Of a stretch of DNA of 26,602 bases, positions 9,018 through 16,708 are shown one piece after another (within the stretch, counting starts at the first letter, position 1; each line of letters opens with the position of its first letter). The notes under the pieces are model-generated. The model did not search any database. It was given only the letters and a program-made list of their open reading frames with translations, and was not told where the DNA came from. The translations under genes were made by a program, and so were the position numbers. This DNA is from Candidatus Woesearchaeota archaeon (lineage in GTDB: Archaea; Nanobdellota; Nanobdellia; Woesearchaeales; GW2011-AR9): the NCBI GenBank assembly GCA_013204355.1, contig JABMOA010000085.1, forward strand, positions 1-26,602, given 5' to 3'.

Positions 9018-9308
9018 TTATTCCAAAACAACTTCAGCATGAGGGATACCTTCAACAAAAAGAACTCGCTCAGGATGGATCAAATTTAACTCAACACCAA
9101 TCGCTATAGATTTTTTTCCTGTGAAATGAGCATCTCTACTTCTTTGTAATAATATTTTTACTTCTTCTTTATTCATCTCATCACCATTATAGAAATCTTG
9201 CATTAAATCTAATTGAAGACGTCCCTTTTCAAATCTTTTTCCAACCAAATCAGAATCCGTAACTACTAATAAAATCCCATGAGGACCATTCTTTTGAGAT
9301 ACAATCAT
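9018..9308 (-). CDS. DUF424 family protein
   Basis: A 96-residue protein resembling the archaeal DUF424 family, with an N-terminal MIVSQKNG strand, a SDLVGKRFEKG segment and a C-terminal KSIAIGVELNL...ERVLFVEGIPHA motif. Members are small cytosolic proteins of unknown biochemical role, widespread in archaea. The start overlaps the aIF2-beta stop by 4 bp (ATGA), so the two are cotranscribed and coupled, hinting at a translation-related role. Family assignment is from remembered motif pattern; function is not claimed. Confidence 0.75.
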   Translation of the reverse strand: MIVSQKNGPHGILLVVTDSDLVGKRFEKGRLQLDLMQDFYNGDEMNKEEVKILLQRSRDAHFTGKKSIAIGVELNLIHPERVLFVEGIPHAEVVLE

Positions 9309-9718
9309 CGTACAGTTTTAACAGGCTTCTTTGCACCACACGCTTGACATTTAAGATACATAATCCCTGCCTTCCCTTCTTCAATTTTTGTTTCAGGTTT
9401 ACTACATTCACTACAGAACACAAATTCACTTGCATATTTTGCAATTTTTTTATTAATCTTCTTCGCAGAAACTTTTGTTCCAAAAATTACGCGATCTCGT
9501 ATTAATTTTCCTGGTGCTGCAAGTTCACGCAATAAATATTTTAAAAGATGTTCGGGATCTCTATCCAAACTCTTCGCAATTTGCCTAATATTAATAATAA
9601 CTGTTTTATTTCCTTCAAGATGACCTTTCACATTCTCAATGGTAAATCTAGAAGCCCCATGTGTAATTTCAGGTAATTCTTCTTGTGCTTTTTTCAACAT
9701 TGCTTCATAATCATCCAT
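9305..9718 (-). CDS. eif2b: translation initiation factor aIF2 subunit beta
   Basis: Beta subunit of the heterotrimeric aIF2 that delivers initiator Met-tRNA to the ribosome. It is 137 residues from the ATG at 9718. Order: N-terminal helix (MDDYEAMLKKAQEELP), alpha-beta domain (TVIINIRQIAKSLDRDPEHL...), and a C-terminal zinc ribbon with CSEC and CQAC pairs. ATGs at 9799 and 9739 extend the frame upstream, but the TATA box TTTATAAAAG (minus strand, 9741-9750) would place transcription start near 9720, which fits a leaderless mRNA beginning at 9718. The family N-terminus also begins with this DDYE-type segment. It is followed in a 4-bp overlap by DUF424. Confidence 0.92.
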   Translation of the reverse strand: MDDYEAMLKKAQEELPEITHGASRFTIENVKGHLEGNKTVIINIRQIAKSLDRDPEHLLKYLLRELAAPGKLIRDRVIFGTKVSAKKINKKIAKYASEFVFCSECSKPETKIEEGKAGIMYLKCQACGAKKPVKTVR

Positions 9719-9740
9719 TGTACATATAATTTCCTTCATT

Positions 9741-9750
9741 CTTTTATAAA
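9741..9750 (-). promoter_or_regulatory. TATA box of aIF2-beta
   Basis: TTTATAAAAG on the minus strand is centred about 28 bp ahead of the ATG at 9718, the spacing expected for leaderless archaeal transcripts. It decides against the longer ORF starts at 9799 and 9739. Confidence 0.6.
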
Positions 9751-9783
9751 CTTTTACAAAACTTTTATATACCTCAAACATTT

Positions 9784-9811
9784 GTTTATAAATACACATT
9801 TAAAAGAGGTG
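9784..9811 (+). promoter_or_regulatory. TATA box and Shine-Dalgarno for the 9820 gene
   Basis: TTTATAAATA at 9785-9794 is followed by GAGGTG at 9806-9811, 8 nt before the ATG at 9820. The promoter is back-to-back with that of aIF2-beta. Confidence 0.5.
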
Positions 9812-9819
9812 CGTTAAAT

Positions 9820-10053
9820 ATGGCAGGTTTAGGATTGGAAGAAGTAATACTCGCAGTTATTATTGGAACCTTAGCAGCAATTGTCTATTCATTACGTGTA
9901 TTAATCATGTTAGAAAGAAGAGTTGCATCTATGGAAATGAATATCCAAAGAATGACATCACGCGTTTTGAAAGAAGAAAACGTAATTGAGAAACTGATTA
10001 CTCAAAAGAGATCTCCTTCTCGTAAGAAAACAACAACACGTAAAAAACGTTAA
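9820..10053 (+). CDS. hypothetical one-TM protein with basic tail
   Basis: A 77-residue protein, family not recognised. Residues about 5-30 form one hydrophobic segment (VILAVIIGTLAAIVYSLRVLIML). A polar helix of coiled-coil character follows (RRVASMEMNIQRMTSRVLKEENVIEKL), then a very basic tail (SPSRKKTTTRKKR). The orientation is probably tail in the cytoplasm, where it could contact nucleic acid or acidic lipid; this is inference. A good Shine-Dalgarno, a TATA box and a clean position between genes support it as real. It ends 6 bp from the convergent TFE gene. Confidence 0.7.
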   Translation: MAGLGLEEVILAVIIGTLAAIVYSLRVLIMLERRVASMEMNIQRMTSRVLKEENVIEKLITQKRSPSRKKTTTRKKR

Positions 10054-10059
10054 ATTTTT

Positions 10060-10962
10060 TTATTTTTTTGCTTTTTTAGCAACTTTTTCCTTCACAGGTT
10101 TTTTAGAACTTGATTCTTTAGCAACAACTTTCTTCTTTGTAACTACCTTTTTCTTTACTTCTACTTTCTTAATAGGTTTTTTTTCAATAGCCTTTTTTCG
10201 TGTAGCAACCTTTTTCTTTTTCACAATTTCTTTTTTCTTGACTGCAACCTTTTTCTTCACAACTTCCTTTTCAACTACTTTATTAGAATCAGGTTTCTTC
10301 TTAACCACTACTTTCTTTTTTCCAACAGCTTTCTTCTTCACTACTTTTTTCTTTACTGGTTTTTTTACTTCTTTTTTCCGTGTAGCATTTTTAGCCTTTT
10401 CTTCAGATATCCTTGCCCTTTCTTTGACAATTTTTCGTTTCGCGCTCCTCTGTTCAATCAAAGCTTCCACTTCTTTTGTAAGACTTGTAATTTTGGTTTC
10501 TAGCATAGTTACCCGTTCTTCACCATTATCTTGATTAATTAACTCTCCACATTCAGGACAGTGGAATTCAAAATCCATTGATTGATCAAAATTTAAACGA
10601 ACACAATCATTAGGACACACAAAAAATAATTCTTGTTGTTCCTCAATTAACCGTTCTTGTAATTTCTCTAGAAGTTCTTTTTTACGTTTAAAATAACTAT
10701 ATCTAATACTATTTGGGAGCAACGTCCAATAATAAATATACCATCCTTTTTGCTTATCCTTTTTTCGCGTGAATGCAACTAAATTATGGTTATATAATGT
10801 GTATAATAATCTTCTTACAACCTTAATATCATAATTAATTTCAGTCGCAAGGTCAAATTCTGACACATTTTCCTTTCCAATTAAACTTTGAATAAGAGGT
10901 AAACCTTCGGAACCAAGAATCTGAACGAGAATTTCTTCTATTTTTTTTGGAGTTAGGCGCAT
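10060..10962 (-). CDS. tfe: transcription factor E (TFE alpha) with lysine-rich tail
   Basis: Archaeal homologue of the TFIIE alpha subunit, which stabilises the open promoter complex by binding RNA polymerase. The winged helix covers about residues 8-90, followed by a charged linker helix and a zinc ribbon with C116, C120, C135 and C138 (CPNDC...CPEC). TFE is usually about 160-190 residues. This protein runs to 300 because residues about 170-300 form a tail of repeated KKK, VVKK and KKV units with almost no acidic or aromatic residues, resembling histone H1 or bacterial HU-type tails. The tail is in frame with no stop, so it appears real. A TATA-like element on the minus strand (about 11000-11008) lies about 40 bp before the start. 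Confidence 0.9.
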   Translation of the reverse strand: MRLTPKKIEEILVQILGSEGLPLIQSLIGKENVSEFDLATEINYDIKVVRRLLYTLYNHNLVAFTRKKDKQKGWYIYYWTLLPNSIRYSYFKRKKELLEKLQERLIEEQQELFFVCPNDCVRLNFDQSMDFEFHCPECGELINQDNGEERVTMLETKITSLTKEVEALIEQRSAKRKIVKERARISEEKAKNATRKKEVKKPVKKKVVKKKAVGKKKVVVKKKPDSNKVVEKEVVKKKVAVKKKEIVKKKKVATRKKAIEKKPIKKVEVKKKVVTKKKVVAKESSSKKPVKEKVAKKAKK

Positions 10963-11050
10963 TTTGGATAGGATGATTTAGAATTACGTTACTCTCCCCT
11001 TTTAAATGTTTCGTTCAAATACAAAGCATTTCTACGAAATGTTAGTATGA

Positions 11051-11467
11051 TTAAGAACTGTCTTTTGTGACATTACTTTTTTCAATTAGTTCATCTTTCG
11101 TTAAACCTCGTCTTTTGGCAACATCCAAACTTACATACCAAGATTTACCCGTATCAATCAAATCTTCTAACATCAAAAAATACCAATCATTACTACCAAA
11201 TTTTACACCCACCCACGATTCTGCACCAAATTTTTGAGAAAACGTTTTCAACTGCGCAATTTCATCATTTGGAAAATATTTTTTATGGTCCTTGGTAACC
11301 TTACATTCAATTGCAACTCTTCTAATTGCATTACCTGCTAAGATATCGGGCGCAGGATATATAGATGAACCAGAACCCGCAATACGGATACATGACCAAT
11401 CATTTTCATTAAAGAATCTCACTAAATCACGTTCGCCTTTTGAACCTTTAGCTTTTTTGTTAATCAT
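11051..11467 (-). CDS. hjc: Holliday junction resolvase Hjc
   Basis: Structure-specific nuclease that cuts four-way DNA junctions in recombination and fork restart. The 138-residue length is typical. The nuclease motifs are complete: KGERDL with E12, APD with D41, and IECK with E54 and K56. The N-terminal KKAKGSKGERDL and the GSGSSIYPAPD segment are characteristic of archaeal Hjc. It overlaps RNase Z by 4 bp and is the last gene of a three-gene minus-strand operon (HAD-RNase Z-Hjc). Confidence 0.92.
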   Translation of the reverse strand: MINKKAKGSKGERDLVRFFNENDWSCIRIAGSGSSIYPAPDILAGNAIRRVAIECKVTKDHKKYFPNDEIAQLKTFSQKFGAESWVGVKFGSNDWYFLMLEDLIDTGKSWYVSLDVAKRRGLTKDELIEKSNVTKDSS

Positions 11468-12345
11468 GCTTCAACAACCATGAAATCTTCAGCAATCGCA
11501 ACTTTCTTAAAATACTTTTTTGCCTCTTTCAAAACATCTTTAGAATCTTTATACCTTCCAGAAATATGTGTAACTATCAACTTCTTAGCGTTTCCTTTAG
11601 TTGCAATCTCACATGCTTCCCGTACGGTTAGATGCATATATTTCCGTTCCTTAATATCATCACAATGAGTTCCTTCACAGATCAATAAATCACAATCTTT
11701 AGCCAAACGTGAAGCACCAGGACATTTCACTGTATCTGCAATGTAACTTATTTTTTTTCCTTTAACAGCATATGTAACATCTTTAAACATAATTTTTTTA
11801 TCATTAAATATAACATTTTTACCTTTTTGTAATTCTCCAAGAACCGGTCCAGATAATTCCAACTTTGCAGCTTTCTTAACATCAATACGCAATTTATCTT
11901 TCTCAATAAATGAATACCCAACACAGGATACAGAATGTTTCAAGGGATGTGCTTCAATAACATAATCTTGAGCATCAACAATTTTTCCATTAGAAACTTC
12001 AGTAACTTTATAATTTATAAAACTCCGATATGCTAAACCCTTCAACATATGTTTCACATAGGTCTTGGAACCTTTTGGTCCATATATTTCTAAAACACCA
12101 TCAAATCCATCAGCCTTCATTGCACTTAACATCCCAGGCAAACCAAAACAATGATCTCCATGCCAATGTGTGATAAATATTCTTGTAACTTTTGCAGGTT
12201 TCAAACCAGCAAACCGGAATTGACGTTGCGTACCTTCACCACAATCAAACAATAAATTTTCTCCTTTATGAGAAAACAAAATAGCAGAATGATTCCTTTT
12301 TGTTGTCGGTTGCATACATCCAGTTCCTAAAAAAGTAATATTCAT
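11464..12345 (-). CDS. rnz: ribonuclease Z (tRNA 3' endonuclease)
   Basis: Metallo-beta-lactamase-fold endonuclease that removes the 3' trailer of pre-tRNA. The protein is 293 residues, the short RNase Z form. The signature FLGTGCMQPT is at the N-terminus. The zinc-binding HWHGDH occupies 60-65, followed by FGLPG. Later ligands are in AHPLKHS, YIADT and THISGRY. It overlaps both neighbours by 4 bp. The operon link with Hjc is a shared-transcript observation; no functional link is needed. Confidence 0.93.
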   Translation of the reverse strand: MNITFLGTGCMQPTTKRNHSAILFSHKGENLLFDCGEGTQRQFRFAGLKPAKVTRIFITHWHGDHCFGLPGMLSAMKADGFDGVLEIYGPKGSKTYVKHMLKGLAYRSFINYKVTEVSNGKIVDAQDYVIEAHPLKHSVSCVGYSFIEKDKLRIDVKKAAKLELSGPVLGELQKGKNVIFNDKKIMFKDVTYAVKGKKISYIADTVKCPGASRLAKDCDLLICEGTHCDDIKERKYMHLTVREACEIATKGNAKKLIVTHISGRYKDSKDVLKEAKKYFKKVAIAEDFMVVEA

Positions 12346-12971
12346 AATTTCATATCCCTCAAATCTCTAACTTTAGGTGAATAATCGCGTGAATTTCTTC
12401 TATCAATTAAAATTGCCTTCATCCCCACTAATTCAGCTGCCTTTATATCACTCTCAATACTATCTCCAACCATAATACATTCATCAATTTGAACATCTAA
12501 ATCATGTGCAATTCCACGTAAACATTCAGGATTTGTTTTTAATAATCCTGTTTTACAAGATAACGATATGACCTCAAAATATTGGTCTAAATTATATTTT
12601 TCCATAACTTTTAATGCAGAAAAACTATCTGTGTTTGATAATAATATTAATTTATATTGGGCACCTAAATCTTCTAATACTTGAATTGTTTCTTCATAGG
12701 GTTCCGCTAACATCCAGGATTTGTTCCACATACCAACCAATTCATCTAATATAAAATCAGGACATTCAATATCAAATTCTTTTCCTACCGCAATAAAAGC
12801 ATCCTTTAATGTAGGAAAATCTTGTGTCATCATCGCCTTTTCCATCCGAATGACATATTCAGAAAAAGGCAATCTGATATTAAGAATATTTTTTACCTGT
12901 TTAATAGGGCTATGCACACCATTTTCTACTAACGTTCCCCATAAATCAAAAATAATTGCCTTCGTTACCAT
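12342..12971 (-). CDS. HAD-superfamily hydrolase
   Basis: A 209-residue haloacid-dehalogenase-superfamily protein, probably acting on a small phosphorylated metabolite. Motif I is FDLWGTL with nucleophile D9; the usual second Asp is replaced by Trp11, as in several dehalogenase-like and phosphatase subgroups. Motif II is LLSNTDS, and motif IV GDSIESD is present. A helical cap lies at about 20-85. Substrate cannot be told from sequence. GGAGGGA on the minus strand (12982-12988) lies 10 nt before the ATG. It is the first gene of the HAD-RNase Z-Hjc operon, with a 4-bp overlap. Confidence 0.85.
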   Translation of the reverse strand: MVTKAIIFDLWGTLVENGVHSPIKQVKNILNIRLPFSEYVIRMEKAMMTQDFPTLKDAFIAVGKEFDIECPDFILDELVGMWNKSWMLAEPYEETIQVLEDLGAQYKLILLSNTDSFSALKVMEKYNLDQYFEVISLSCKTGLLKTNPECLRGIAHDLDVQIDECIMVGDSIESDIKAAELVGMKAILIDRRNSRDYSPKVRDLRDMKL

Positions 12972-13093
12972 TTTTGTTCATTCCCTCCAAAAAAATAAGA
13001 TATTATTGTGTTTACCATTTAACTAAAAGAATCACTTTAGAATATAAACATTTTGCTTAAAAATAGCTAAGATATTTTTTATAATGATTATTC

Positions 13094-13107
13094 AGTTTTT
13101 AAAAACT
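13094..13107. promoter_or_regulatory. 14-bp perfect palindrome
   Basis: AGTTTTTAAAAACT lies 7 bp before the TATA-like TTTATATAT (13115-13123) of the downstream lipoprotein gene, in the divergent region shared with the HAD operon. It is a possible operator, though the A/T core makes chance plausible. Confidence 0.3.
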
Positions 13108-13113
13108 AGTAAT

Positions 13114-13168
13114 ATTTATATATCAAGTCTATATTATAATAACATAGTAAAAAATACATAGGGGGGTT
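13114..13168 (+). promoter_or_regulatory. promoter and Shine-Dalgarno of the cysteine-rich lipoprotein
   Basis: The TATA-like TTTATATAT at 13115-13123 and a GGGGGGTT run at 13161-13168, 4 nt before the ATG, give a leader of about 25-30 nt. Confidence 0.5.
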
Positions 13169-13172
13169 ATAA

Positions 13173-14180
13173 ATGAAAAAATATTTATTGATTATAATTA
13201 GTTTAATAGTTTTAATGTTTATTCTAGCGGGATGTAAATCTGTTGGAGATGTAAAATTTGGAACCAGCGGAGAATTATTGGATAAATCTTCATCAAAATT
13301 ATTAGATAAAATAGCTTCATCAGAATGGAAATTAGCATGTGATGATGCTTCAGGAAATTGGTGTAATTGTAAAAATAATGATGAATGTAGTAGTACTGGA
13401 TTTTGTGTTTTCAGAGATACAGGAAATCCTAATTTAGGAAAAATGTGTGCAGGTCCTTCTATAACAGGTTGCCCTCAAAATGTAAATAATCTGGGCCAGG
13501 GCCTTATATCAGTATATAAAGAGATTTCTGGTGAAGATCATGTTTACATTTGTGATGGACTTAAAAATCCAACACCCCTAAATTTACAAGAAGACATAAT
13601 TGTTGCAAAAAATGGAAAAACATGTAAAACCCATTGGTGGTATATGGAGGGTGACGAAAAGACTATTTCTGAACATTTTAATTGTAAAACCCTAAATGAA
13701 AAAAATCCTTGGTGTGCAACGGATACAACAACTCCTGGAGATTTTTATGTTTCAGGAAGAAAATACGGTACTAATTGGGCATATTGTGATCCTACTCAAA
13801 AAGATATTGTTAAATCTTTGCCAAAACCTTCCGATAAATCTTCTGGAACATCTGAAAAAGATGGACTTACAAATTCTCGGAAAGGTTCTTCTGGAAGATT
13901 AGATACTTCTAAATCAGAACCAATAGATAATTATAAATGGTCATTAACTTGTGATCCAAATGCAGATACAAATGATTATTGTACATGCAAAGAAAATAGT
14001 GATTGTGATAGTAGCGTATGTGTTGTGAGAGATTCTAACCACCCAGAAGTTGGAAAAATGTGTGCAGGGACTTGTACATATGGTTGTCCAAAGAATGTAA
14101 ATAGTTTAGGACAGGATCTTAATTGTAAAGAAATTCTGTCAGGAAGTGACAACGCATTTTACTGTATAGATCTTGCATAA
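13173..14180 (+). CDS. cysteine-rich lipoprotein with duplicated domain and FN2/kringle-like segment
   Basis: Exported 335-residue protein. The signal peptide has a basic KK start, a hydrophobic core and a lipobox ending in Cys21 (LAGC). Residues 51-129 and 255-334 are two copies of one domain. Both read W-x-L-x-C, then C-x-C-K-x-N-x-(D/E)-C, a CV-x-RD segment, GKMCAG, GCP-x-NVN-x-LGQ, and a final C. The spacing of cysteines resembles small disulfide-rich extracellular modules. Between them, residues 148-206 (KTC, FNC, NPWCAT, NWAYC) match the order of conserved residues in fibronectin type II/kringle-like domains. A Ser/Gly/Lys linker covers 215-250. A cell-surface binding role is inferred; no catalytic residues are evident. 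Confidence 0.8.
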   Translation: MKKYLLIIISLIVLMFILAGCKSVGDVKFGTSGELLDKSSSKLLDKIASSEWKLACDDASGNWCNCKNNDECSSTGFCVFRDTGNPNLGKMCAGPSITGCPQNVNNLGQGLISVYKEISGEDHVYICDGLKNPTPLNLQEDIIVAKNGKTCKTHWWYMEGDEKTISEHFNCKTLNEKNPWCATDTTTPGDFYVSGRKYGTNWAYCDPTQKDIVKSLPKPSDKSSGTSEKDGLTNSRKGSSGRLDTSKSEPIDNYKWSLTCDPNADTNDYCTCKENSDCDSSVCVVRDSNHPEVGKMCAGTCTYGCPKNVNSLGQDLNCKEILSGSDNAFYCIDLA

Positions 14181-14185
14181 ATCTA

Positions 14186-14202
14186 TATTTTTTCTTTTTT
14201 TT
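14186..14202 (+). terminator. T-tract terminator
   Basis: The run TATTTTTTCTTTTTTTT follows the lipoprotein stop by a few bases. Oligo-T tracts are the usual intrinsic termination signal in archaea. Confidence 0.55.
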
Positions 14203-14212
14203 AACCATTAAC

Positions 14213-14220
14213 TATTTATA
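14213..14220 (+). promoter_or_regulatory. TATA box of tyrS
   Basis: TATTTATA is centred 26 bp before the ATG at 14243, consistent with a leaderless transcript. No Shine-Dalgarno is present. Confidence 0.6.
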
Positions 14221-14242
14221 CTAAATACCATTACTAAAGCCT

Positions 14243-15316
14243 ATGAAAACAGCTGATAAACTTAAATTAATCAAAGAAGTAGGGGAAGAAATCATTACTG
14301 AAGAAGATCTTATCATCCTTTTAGAAGAAAAAAACCCCCCAATTGCATATGATGGGTTTGAACCTTCTGGACAAATTCATATTGCACAAGGCCTTCTTCG
14401 CGCAATCAACATTAACAAATTAACAAGTACAGGTATCAAATTTAAAATTCTTGTTGCAGATTATTTTGCAATGCTTAACAATAAGTTGGGTGGAGATTTA
14501 GAAAAAATCAAAATAACAGGAAAATACGCAATTGAAGTGTGGAAATCTTGTGGCATGGATGTGAAAAATGTAGAATTTATATGGGCATCAGAATTTTATG
14601 AAAAAAATCCAGATTACTGGAAAACCGTTATGCAATTAGCAATGGCTTCAACAGTCACAAGAGTATTACGATGTTCTCAAATCATGGGAAGGGAAGAAGG
14701 AGATAAAAGTAAAGCATCTCAAATCATGTATCCATTAATGCAAGCAGCAGATATTATTCATCTTAATGCAGACATTGCACAACTGGGATTAGATCAAAGA
14801 AAAGTTAACATGCTTGCACGTGACATTTTTCCAAAGATTGGGATAAAGAAACCTGTTGCAGTCCATCATCACATGTTATTAGGTTTACAATTCAATCAAT
14901 CTAATTTAGAGGGAATTGATAGAAAGATTGCAATGAAAATGTCTAAATCTAAACCAGACACCGCAATTTTCATGACGGACACAGAATCAGAAGTCCAACG
15001 AAAATTCAAAAAAGCACATTGTGTAGACATCGTAATAGAAGATAATCCTGTATTAGAATATGCAAAATATATTGTTTTTGAGTTAATGAAAGAACTAAAA
15101 GTAGAACGTCCAGAACAATATGGGGGGAACCTTACATTCAAATCATATCATGAATTAGAAGTCGCATTTTCCTCAGGAAAACTAAAATCAATAGATCTAA
15201 AAACAAGCGTAGCAGCTGCAATCAACACACTTCTAGAACCAACACGAAAACACTTTTCTAAAGGTATCCCAAAGAAACTTTTGGAACAAGTTCAAAGTTT
15301 TGAAGTGACAAGGTAA
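14243..15316 (+). CDS. tyrS: tyrosyl-tRNA synthetase
   Basis: Class I synthetase charging tRNA-Tyr. The 357-residue protein is of the short archaeal/eukaryotic type. The tyrosine-binding YDGFEPSG contains Y36. The HIGH-type signature is HIAQ (46-49) and the KMSKS loop is intact at 232-236. The central QAADI and GLDQRK segments are characteristic. There is no added C-terminal RNA-binding domain beyond the catalytic and anticodon parts. It appears leaderless. Its stop TAA (15314-15316) directly abuts the stop of the convergent M16 peptidase gene with no base in between. Confidence 0.95.
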   Translation: MKTADKLKLIKEVGEEIITEEDLIILLEEKNPPIAYDGFEPSGQIHIAQGLLRAININKLTSTGIKFKILVADYFAMLNNKLGGDLEKIKITGKYAIEVWKSCGMDVKNVEFIWASEFYEKNPDYWKTVMQLAMASTVTRVLRCSQIMGREEGDKSKASQIMYPLMQAADIIHLNADIAQLGLDQRKVNMLARDIFPKIGIKKPVAVHHHMLLGLQFNQSNLEGIDRKIAMKMSKSKPDTAIFMTDTESEVQRKFKKAHCVDIVIEDNPVLEYAKYIVFELMKELKVERPEQYGGNLTFKSYHELEVAFSSGKLKSIDLKTSVAAAINTLLEPTRKHFSKGIPKKLLEQVQSFEVTR

Positions 15317-16519
15317 TTACTTCCCTTCAACAATCGCCATGGTATAATAATTAAAATATTTTGTTGCCACACGTTTGACATCATTTATGGTCACCTTTTT
15401 AATTTCACTTACAAAATTTTTCATCCCATTCGCATGACCAATCTGATCCCAGAATAAGAGTTGGTCAGCCACCTTTTGTACATCTTCCATAGAAAGAAGA
15501 TAATTCCCTTCAATAAAATCTTTGGATTCTTTTAAATCTTTAGCAGTAATATTTTTCACTTTTTTAATCTCTTCTAATACCAACTTTTTGACAAGAGGCA
15601 CATTTTTACGGTCAATCGTGGCATACACTGCAAAATATCCAAACCCCGCTTCTGAAATATGTTGTGTCCCAACCTCATATGCTAATGCTCTTTTACCTCT
15701 AATTTGAGTAAACATTCTCCCTGATTGTCCGCGCCCAAGAATACCATTGATGACTTCTAATGTGTAACTATCTTTATGGGTTCTAGGAACAGTTTTAAAT
15801 CCCATGAGTGTATATGTATTAATGTTTTTCTTCTTTTTCTTATAAACCTCATTGCGTTTTGCAAGAGGTTCATTCCCTTTTGGTAAAGTGTTCCCACTAC
15901 CTTTAGGAATATTAGAAAATACTTCCACTTCTTTCTTCCAATTTTTGACATCGCCAACAATAGAAATTACCATATTTCCCGCAACATAATGCTTATGGAA
16001 ATAATCTGTCACCATTTTTCTTGTAAGATTTTTAATGATTTTACGATCACCATATGTTGGAAACCGCGCAGGATGCTTCTTAAAAATATTATTTTGTAAT
16101 AAAAGCCATTGAAAATAACTTGGTTCATCATTCACCATATCAATCTCTTTTAATACAATATTTTTTTCCTTTTTGATATGCTCTTCTTTAAACAACGAGT
16201 TTAACATGATGTCGGAAAGAATATCAATTGCTTTAGAGAAATGTTTATTCAAAACCTTAATGTAAAAACAGGTCCGCTCATTTGTAGTGTATGCATTAAA
16301 ATCTCCACCTATACTTTCAATCTCATTTGAAATTTGTTGATTTGTCGGCCTTTTAGTAGTACCTTCAAATAGAATATGTTCTAAGAAATGTGAAATACCT
16401 CGTTCTTCGGGCGCTTCATGATTGCTTCCCGTTTTAATCATGATTTGAACAACAACGGCATTTCTCTTTTTTTGTTCGTACAATACATTCAACCCATTTT
16501 TGAGTGTGATTTCCTTCAT
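15317..16519 (-). CDS. M16-family zinc metallopeptidase
   Basis: Pitrilysin/processing-peptidase family protein of 400 residues, a single-unit M16B form that normally works as a dimer enclosing a peptide-degradation chamber. The inverted zinc motif is HFLEH (H44, E47, H48), with a distal glutamate at about E125 (VLKEID). The N-terminal catalytic half and the C-terminal half (YTLMGFKTVPRTHKDSYTLEVIN, GRGQSGRMF) are both present. The sequence has no signal peptide, so it is probably cytosolic. GAGGGTT lies just before the ATG on the minus strand. Peptidase identity is solid; its substrate is unknown. Confidence 0.9.
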   Translation of the reverse strand: MKEITLKNGLNVLYEQKKRNAVVVQIMIKTGSNHEAPEERGISHFLEHILFEGTTKRPTNQQISNEIESIGGDFNAYTTNERTCFYIKVLNKHFSKAIDILSDIMLNSLFKEEHIKKEKNIVLKEIDMVNDEPSYFQWLLLQNNIFKKHPARFPTYGDRKIIKNLTRKMVTDYFHKHYVAGNMVISIVGDVKNWKKEVEVFSNIPKGSGNTLPKGNEPLAKRNEVYKKKKKNINTYTLMGFKTVPRTHKDSYTLEVINGILGRGQSGRMFTQIRGKRALAYEVGTQHISEAGFGYFAVYATIDRKNVPLVKKLVLEEIKKVKNITAKDLKESKDFIEGNYLLSMEDVQKVADQLLFWDQIGHANGMKNFVSEIKKVTINDVKRVATKYFNYYTMAIVEGK

Positions 16520-16521
16520 AT

Positions 16522-16569
16522 AACCCTCTTTTATCTACTATAAGCATTATTTTAGAGTTTATAAGGGTT
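16522..16569. repeat. inverted repeat around the M16 promoter
   Basis: AACCCT (16522-16527) and AGGGTT (16564-16569) flank the A/T-rich segment that holds the minus-strand TATA-like CTAAAATAA before the M16 peptidase gene. Arms are short; chance cannot be excluded. Confidence 0.25.
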
Positions 16570-16587
16570 GTGTAAAGCAGTAAAGAG

Positions 16588-16708
16588 GGCGTTGTCCAGA
16601 AAGTCCCTATTTTGTATACTACCTGCAATAGGCACATTTTTTCTTTCTCAAGAAAAAATCGGTGTGCCGGCACGTAGTATAGACTTTTATGACTTTCTGG
16701 ACAGCGCC
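16588..16708. mobile_element. MITE-like palindromic element
   Basis: A 121-nt element with 18-bp terminal inverted repeats differing at one position: 16588-16605 (GGCGTTGTCCAGAAAGTC) against the complement of 16691-16708. The interior is also self-complementary: TATACTAC/GTAGTATA, GGCACA (16631-16636) with TGTGCC (16663-16668), and a perfect 9-bp stem with a 4-nt loop at 16637-16658. The whole element can fold into one long hairpin. The 8-nt flanks abutting each end, GTAAAGAG (16580-16587) and GTAAAGCC (16709-16716), match at 6 of 8 positions and may be a decayed target duplication. There is no coding capacity, so it would depend on a transposase elsewhere. The family is not identified. Confidence 0.75.

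Noticed and set aside
10238..10534. 98-codon Phe/Thr-rich plus-strand frame
   Set aside because: It is the reverse complement of the lysine-rich TFE tail.
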